DNA of 64,000 nt from Xylophilus sp. GOD-11R (GTDB lineage Bacteria > Pseudomonadota > Gammaproteobacteria > Burkholderiales > Burkholderiaceae_C). The notes under the pieces are model-generated. The model was given only the letters and a program-made list of their open reading frames with translations, did not search any database and had not been told where the DNA came from. A program made the translations under genes and the position numbers. Below, one piece after another: positions 59,243 through 64,000 of the stretch. Position 1 is the stretch's first letter. Every line of letters begins with the position of its first letter. The stretch is taken from NCBI RefSeq assembly GCF_033546935.1, contig NZ_CP137854.1, positions 3,038,001 to 3,102,000 of the forward strand, in the 5' to 3' direction.

Positions 59243-59744
59243 AGAGTATTTGGCAGAAAGTCTTAGACAAATGTTGAACCGGGCGATTCAACGGCCAGAA
59301 TCTAACCTGCATTTTTTTTGGGGCCGGCCTATTGGCACCGAAATAATTAATGCCATACGCAACAGGGCGTTTTCTTTGTCTTGTCAGTGTTGATTTTTAC
59401 TGCCAATAGGGCTTTTGGCTTATTCGGTATTGATTCTCTGCCCAGGGTAGAGCTGGGGGGCGCGCAAGCCCCCCAGCTCCACCCTGGGCCAACAGAAGAA
59501 AAGAAGAAAAGGCAGCCGGTAGTGCAACGAGCAGGCCTTCAGCTCCACGCTGCGAACACCAAAAGAAAATAAAACCCCAGCGAACTACCCCAAGAGCAAC
59601 CCCCACCCCACTCGACGCTCAGCAAAAGAAAGGAAGAAACCCAACCCCACACAGCAAAGAACCCCCTTCCCCCACCCCATGACAAAATCCACGGTTCGCC
59701 GCCACCCAGGCAGCCCTCTCCCCAGCCACCCGCAGGATCAAAAA
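59243..59744. other. Non-coding region upstream of prfB
   Basis: About 500 nt without a supported gene. It contains the upstream region of the PEP-CTERM gene, the G-rich hairpin repeat at 59441-59488, and a purine- then C-rich tract leading to prfB. Open frames on the minus strand here are antisense to prfB. Confidence 0.6.
59441..59488. repeat. Third copy of the G-rich intergenic hairpin
   Basis: CCCAGGGT-A-GAGCTGGGGGG-cgcgcaag-CCCCCCAGCTC-C-ACCCTGGG: a 19-bp stem with one mismatch. The loop and GAGCTGGGGG core match the hairpins inside both arms of the inverted repeat at 39075-39757. Confidence 0.8.
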
Positions 59745-60849
59745 ATGGAAGCAGAACGTATCAACACCATCGGCAACACCTTGGTCGACCTGTCCGCCCG
59801 GACGGTCGATCTCCGGGGGTATCTTTGACTTCGATGCCAAAGCCGACCGCCTGAGGACCGTCAACGCCTCCCTCGAAGACCCGAACGTCTGGAACGACCC
59901 CAAGAAGGCCCAGGAACTCGGCAAGGAAAAGAAGGCGCTCGACGACATCGTCGTCACCATCGACCGCCTCACCCGTGAGCTCGCCGACAACTCCGAGCTG
60001 TTCGAGATGTCACGCGAGGAAGGCGACGAAGCCGGCATGCAGGCCATCGAGGCCGACGCGCAGAACCTGTCCAAGGACATCGAGGCTCTGGAATTCCGCC
60101 GCATGTTCAACAACCCGGCAGATCCGCTGAACTGCTTCATGGACATCCAGGCCGGCGCCGGCGGCACCGAAGCCTGCGACTGGGCCAGCATGCTGCTGCG
60201 CCAGTACCTGAAGTACGCCGAACGCAAGGGCTTCTCCACGCAGATCGAGGACGAAACCCCCGGCGACACCGCCGGCATCAAGGGCGCCACGATCAAGATC
60301 GAGGGTGAATACGCCTTCGGCCTGCTGCGCACCGAAACCGGTGTGCACCGCCTGGTGCGCAAGAGCCCGTTCGATTCGTCCGGCGGCCGCCACACCTCGT
60401 TCGCCAGCATCTTCGTCTACCCGGAAATCGACGACTCCATCGAGATCGAGATCAATCCGTCGGACGTGCGCACCGACACCTTCCGCGCCTCCGGCGCCGG
60501 CGGCCAGCACATCAACAAGACCGACTCGGCCGTGCGCCTGACGCACATCCCGACCGGCATCGTGGTGCAGTGCCAGGACGGCCGCAGCCAGCACAGCAAC
60601 CGCGACGTGGCCTGGAAACGCCTGCGCTCGCGCCTGTACGACCACGAGATGCGCAAACGCCAGGAAGAGCAGCAGAAGTTGGAAGACTCCAAGACCGACG
60701 TCGCCTGGGGCCACCAGATCCGCAGCTACGTGCTGGACAACAGCCGCATCAAGGACCTGCGCACCAACGTGGAAATCTCGGCGACGCAGAAGGTGCTCGA
60801 CGGCGACCTCGACGCCTTCATCGAAGCATCGTTGAAACAAGGCGTGTGA
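59745..60849 (+). CDS. prfB: Peptide chain release factor 2, with programmed +1 frameshift
   Basis: 27 codons ([20 protein letters not shown]...) end at an in-frame TGA (59826-59828); translation continues in the +1 frame from GAC at 59827 for 340 residues, 367 in total. The stop codon recognition tripeptide is in [11 protein letters not shown] and the catalytic GGQ in [14 protein letters not shown]2 releases peptides at UGA and UAA. CAGGA lies upstream of the ATG. The frameshift provides autoregulation by RF2 level. Confidence 0.97.
59815..59829 (+). promoter_or_regulatory. prfB: prfB +1 recoding site
   Basis: CCGGGGGTATCTTTGAC: a Shine-Dalgarno-like GGGGG, then the slippery CTT TGA C (59823-59829), the standard RF2 frameshift signal with the usual short spacing. 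Confidence 0.92.
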
Positions 60850-60973
60850 CCGACTCCTCCACAATGCCTGCCTGAACCCGCCGGGCTCGGGTCTTGCACC
60901 ACGCACGCGTGGTCTCGCCCCAGCGCCCGCGGCCATCAACCGCGACACAAACCGAATCCAAAGGACCCCCACC

Positions 60974-63676
60974 ATGCGTGAAGGCCCCGCCACCGCGATC
61001 CACCGCGCCGACTACCTCGCGCCCGCCTACTGGATCGACACGGTAGATCTGTGTTTCGACCTCGACGCGGCCAAGACCCGCGTGCTCAACCGCATGCAGG
61101 TGCGGCGCAACCCCGACGTGCCCGCCCAGGCGCTGCGCCTCGACGGCGAGGAACTCAACCTCGCGCGCGTGCTGGTCAACGGCCAGGGCACGTCTTTCCG
61201 CATGGACACCACCGAGCGCGGACAGCAACTGGTGCTGGAGAACCTGCCCGAAGGCCATGACGCCTTCACGCTGGAGATCTTCACCACCTGCTGCCCGGCC
61301 AAGAACACCAAGCTGATGGGGCTGTTCGTCAGCCAGGACACCTTCTTCACCCAATGCGAGGCCGAGGGCTTTCGCCGCATCACCTACTTCCTGGACCGCC
61401 CGGACGTGATGGCGATGTACACGGTGACCCTGCGTGCCGACAAGGACAAGTACCCGGTGCTGCTGTCCAACGGCAACCTGGTGGAAGAAGGCACGCTCGA
61501 CGACGGCCGCCATTTCGCCAAGTGGGTCGACCCCTTCCGCAAGCCCGCCTACCTGTTCGCGCTGGTGGCCGGCAAGCTGGTCGCCCGCGAGCAGCGCATC
61601 CGTTCGCGCGCCGGCAACGACCACCTGCTGCAGATCTTCGTGCGCCGGGGCGACCTCGACAAGACCGAGCACGCCATGGTCTCGCTGATGCACTCCATCG
61701 CCTGGGACGAGGCCCGCTTCGGCCTGAGCCTAGACCTGGAACGATTCATGATCGTCGCCACCAGCGACTTCAACATGGGCGCGATGGAGAACAAGGGCCT
61801 GAACATCTTCAACACGAAGTACGTTCTCGCCAGCCAGGCCACCGCCACCGACGCCGACTTCTCCGGCATCGAATCGGTGGTCGGCCACGAGTATTTCCAC
61901 AACTGGACCGGCGACCGCGTCACCTGCCGCGACTGGTTCCAGCTGAGCCTGAAGGAAGGCCTGACCGTCTTCCGCGACCAGGAATTCAGCATGGACCTCT
62001 GCGCCGAGGCCTCGGCCCGCGCGGTCAAGCGCATCGAGGACGTGCGCGTGCTGCGCACCGTGCAGTTCCCCGAAGACGCCGGCCCCATGGCGCACCCGGT
62101 GCGGCCCGACGCCTACATCGAGATCAGCAACTTCTACACCGTCACCATCTACGAGAAGGGCGCCGAAGTCGTCCGCATGATGCAGACGCTGGTCGGCCGC
62201 GAAGGCTTCGCCCGGGGCATGACGCTGTATTTCGATCGCCACGACGGCCAGGCCGTCACCTGCGACGACTTCGCCCAGGCCATCGCCGACGCCAACCCCG
62301 ACTCGCCCCTGGCCGCGCTGCTGTCGCGCTTCAAGCGCTGGTACTCGCAGGCCGGCACGCCGCGGGTGCACGCCAGCGGCCAGTACGACGCGAGCGACCG
62401 CAGCTACACCCTCACCCTGTCGCAGAGCTGCCCGCCCACACCCGGCCAGCCGGTCAAGGACGCCTTCGTGATTCCGGTCGCCCTCGGCCTGGTCGCAGAC
62501 GACGGCACCGCCCTGCCGCTGCGCTACACCGTCGACAGCGCCGAGACGCCCTCCTCGGCCGGCCTGTTCACCATGACACAGCCCGGCCACACGCTCGTCT
62601 TCCACGACGTCGACGCCGCGCCGGTGCCTTCGCTGCTGCGCGGCTTCTCGGCGCCGGTCATTCTGGACATCGAATACAGCGACGCCCAGCTTCTCACCCT
62701 GCTGGCCCACGACACCGACCCGTTCAACCGCTGGGAAGCCGCTCAGCGCCTGGCGCTGCGCCATGCGCTGGCCGCCATCTCGGTCGAAGGCCCGCTGTCG
62801 TCCTCCGTCTTCGACCAGGCCTTCGTCGACGCCATGCGTACCATCCTGCGCGACCCGGCACTCGACTCGGCCTTCAAGGAACTGGTGCTCACGCTGCCGT
62901 CCGAGGGCTACATCGCCGAGCAGCTCGCCGTGGTCGACCCGCAGCGCATCCACGCGGTGCGCGAAGCCATGCGCCTGCAGCTGGCCACCGCCTTGCAGCC
63001 CGACTGGGCCGCGATCTGGGAAGCCAACGAGCACAACGGCGCCTACACGCCCGATCCGCTGTCGTCCGGCCGTCGCGCGCTGGCCGGCCTGGCGCTGGTC
63101 AACCTGTGCCTGGCCGCCGGCCAAACCGGCGACACCGTCTGGCCCGGACGTACCTACCAGCGCTTCAAGGATGCCGACAACATGACCGACCGGGCCAACG
63201 CCCTGGTCGCGCTGGTCGGCGCAGCCAGCCCGCTGGCCGCCCCCGCGCTGGAACGCTTCCATGCCATCTTCGCCGGCGAAGCGCTGGTCATCGACAAGTG
63301 GTTCCAGATGCAGGCCGGCGCGCCCGACCGTGGCGGCGACATCCTGCCGCTGGTCAAGCGACTGATGAAGCATCCGGATTTCAGCATCCAGAACCCCAAC
63401 CGCGCGCGCAGCCTCGTCTTCGCCTACTGCAACGGCAACCCGGCGGGCTTTCACCGTGCCGACGGCGCGGGTTATGCCTTCTGGGTCGACAACGTGCTGG
63501 CGCTCGACGCCATCAACCCGCAGGTCGCCGCCCGCCTGGCGCGCGCGCTCGACCGCTGGAAGAAGCTGGCCGATCCCTACCGCGCCATGGCGCGCGAGGC
63601 CATTGCGCGCATCGACGCCAGCGCCAACCTGAGCAACGACACGCGCGAGGTCATCTCGCGCGCGCTCGCCGACTGA
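60974..63676 (+). CDS. pepN: Aminopeptidase N
   Basis: 900 residues of M1 family. Exopeptidase motif [10 protein letters not shown], zinc motif [13 protein letters not shown] with the second glutamate about 20 residues on ([10 protein letters not shown]), and a C-terminal helical domain (DUF3458-like). It degrades cytosolic peptides from their N-terminus. Full length for the E. coli type. Lies 124 nt after prfB. Confidence 0.95.
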   Translation: MREGPATAIHRADYLAPAYWIDTVDLCFDLDAAKTRVLNRMQVRRNPDVPAQALRLDGEELNLARVLVNGQGTSFRMDTTERGQQLVLENLPEGHDAFTLEIFTTCCPAKNTKLMGLFVSQDTFFTQCEAEGFRRITYFLDRPDVMAMYTVTLRADKDKYPVLLSNGNLVEEGTLDDGRHFAKWVDPFRKPAYLFALVAGKLVAREQRIRSRAGNDHLLQIFVRRGDLDKTEHAMVSLMHSIAWDEARFGLSLDLERFMIVATSDFNMGAMENKGLNIFNTKYVLASQATATDADFSGIESVVGHEYFHNWTGDRVTCRDWFQLSLKEGLTVFRDQEFSMDLCAEASARAVKRIEDVRVLRTVQFPEDAGPMAHPVRPDAYIEISNFYTVTIYEKGAEVVRMMQTLVGREGFARGMTLYFDRHDGQAVTCDDFAQAIADANPDSPLAALLSRFKRWYSQAGTPRVHASGQYDASDRSYTLTLSQSCPPTPGQPVKDAFVIPVALGLVADDGTALPLRYTVDSAETPSSAGLFTMTQPGHTLVFHDVDAAPVPSLLRGFSAPVILDIEYSDAQLLTLLAHDTDPFNRWEAAQRLALRHALAAISVEGPLSSSVFDQAFVDAMRTILRDPALDSAFKELVLTLPSEGYIAEQLAVVDPQRIHAVREAMRLQLATALQPDWAAIWEANEHNGAYTPDPLSSGRRALAGLALVNLCLAAGQTGDTVWPGRTYQRFKDADNMTDRANALVALVGAASPLAAPALERFHAIFAGEALVIDKWFQMQAGAPDRGGDILPLVKRLMKHPDFSIQNPNRARSLVFAYCNGNPAGFHRADGAGYAFWVDNVLALDAINPQVAARLARALDRWKKLADPYRAMAREAIARIDASANLSNDTREVISRALAD

Positions 63677-63705
63677 TTCATCCACTCCATCACAGGACCA
63701 CACCC

Positions 63706-64000
63706 ATGGCCCAGAAGATCAGCCTCACTCGTTATCTCGTCGAGAAGCAGGGCAGCGCGCAGGCCGTCGCGCCGCAGCTGCAATTGCTGCTGGAAGTCGT
63801 CGCCGACTCGTGCAAGAGCATCAGCAGCGCGGTCAACAAAGGCGCGCTCGGTGGCGTGCTCGGCACCGCCGGCAGCGAAAACGTGCAGGGCGAGGTGCAG
63901 AAGAAGCTCGACATCATCTCCAACGACATGCTGATCGAGGCCAACGAATGGGGCGGCACCCTCGCCGGCATGGCCAGCGAGGAAATGGACGAGATCCTGC
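63706..64000 (+). CDS. fbp: Fructose-1,6-bisphosphatase class 1, N-terminal part
   Basis: 98 residues are visible before the window ends. [26 protein letters not shown] and [18 protein letters not shown] match the N-terminus of class I Fbp (AMP-site helix and QKKLD metal region). A gluconeogenic enzyme. Starts 29 nt after the pepN stop. Confidence 0.93.
   Translation, partial: MAQKISLTRYLVEKQGSAQAVAPQLQLLLEVVADSCKSISSAVNKGALGGVLGTAGSENVQGEVQKKLDIISNDMLIEANEWGGTLAGMASEEMDEIL

Noticed and set aside
59331-59354. TTGGCACCGAAATAATTAATGCC as a sigma-54 promoter for the PEP-CTERM gene
   Set aside because: The GG-N10-GC spacing is not met on either strand.
59619-60410. A 263-codon minus-strand frame opposite prfB
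   Set aside because: Antisense to the RF2 coding sequence; Ser/Arg/Ala-rich with no motif.

Overview
The window is high-GC, densely coded DNA typical of a betaproteobacterium in the Comamonadaceae (Burkholderiales; the Variovorax/Acidovorax/Xylophilus type). This is inferred from gene content: several Bug-type tripartite-tricarboxylate receptors, the neighbourhoods hda/HAD hydrolase/pcnB/folK, DUF3579/argD/argF and prfB/pepN/fbp, and a G-rich intergenic hairpin repeat of a kind I associate with this family. No rRNA, tRNA, CRISPR array, insertion sequence or prophage gene was recognised.

Left part (1-25700), accessory catabolism and transport. An ABC importer (ATPase, two permeases) is fused by ATGA-type overlaps to an HcnA/HcnB/HcnC-like oxidase set and faces a divergent IclR regulator, with a strong palindromic operator between them. 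A LysR regulator faces a Bug receptor plus an AstE-like metallo-deacylase, with two T-N11-A palindromes in the gap. A long leftward operon (16359 to 8774) encodes a Tat-secreted binding protein, a Zn amidohydrolase, an ATPase, two permeases, a PuuE-like deacetylase/allantoinase-type enzyme, a GntR regulator and a hydantoin-racemase-family protein. It looks like uptake and ring opening of a purine- or ureide-type compound. A Fur-box-controlled PepSY/DUF3649/DUF3325 membrane set (siderophore-iron handling) follows, then a PEP-mutase-superfamily lyase, a LigI-like amidohydrolase, two Bug receptors and a LysR regulator. After a small membrane protein comes dctA.

Middle (25700-45550): clpB with a candidate heat-shock promoter, an alpha/beta hydrolase, and a leftward glycogen/trehalose cluster: glgB, glgC, glgX, treZ, a giant malQ-treY fusion and glgA. 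Together these build alpha-1,4/1,6-glucan from ADP-glucose, debranch it, and convert malto-oligosaccharides to trehalose. The gap between glgX and treZ holds a large (about 260 bp arms) imperfect inverted repeat.

Right part (45700-64000), mostly housekeeping: folK, pcnB, a HAD phosphatase, hda, a SirB1-family protein, murJ, rpsT, an SF1 helicase, a DUF3579 protein, argD, argF, prfB (with its +1 frameshift site), pepN and the start of fbp. Between argF and prfB lies an unusual lower-GC island: the last 210 bases of argF, its terminator and a PEP-CTERM gene are present twice in tandem. In the first unit the PEP-CTERM gene is frameshifted; in the second the argF tail is degenerate.
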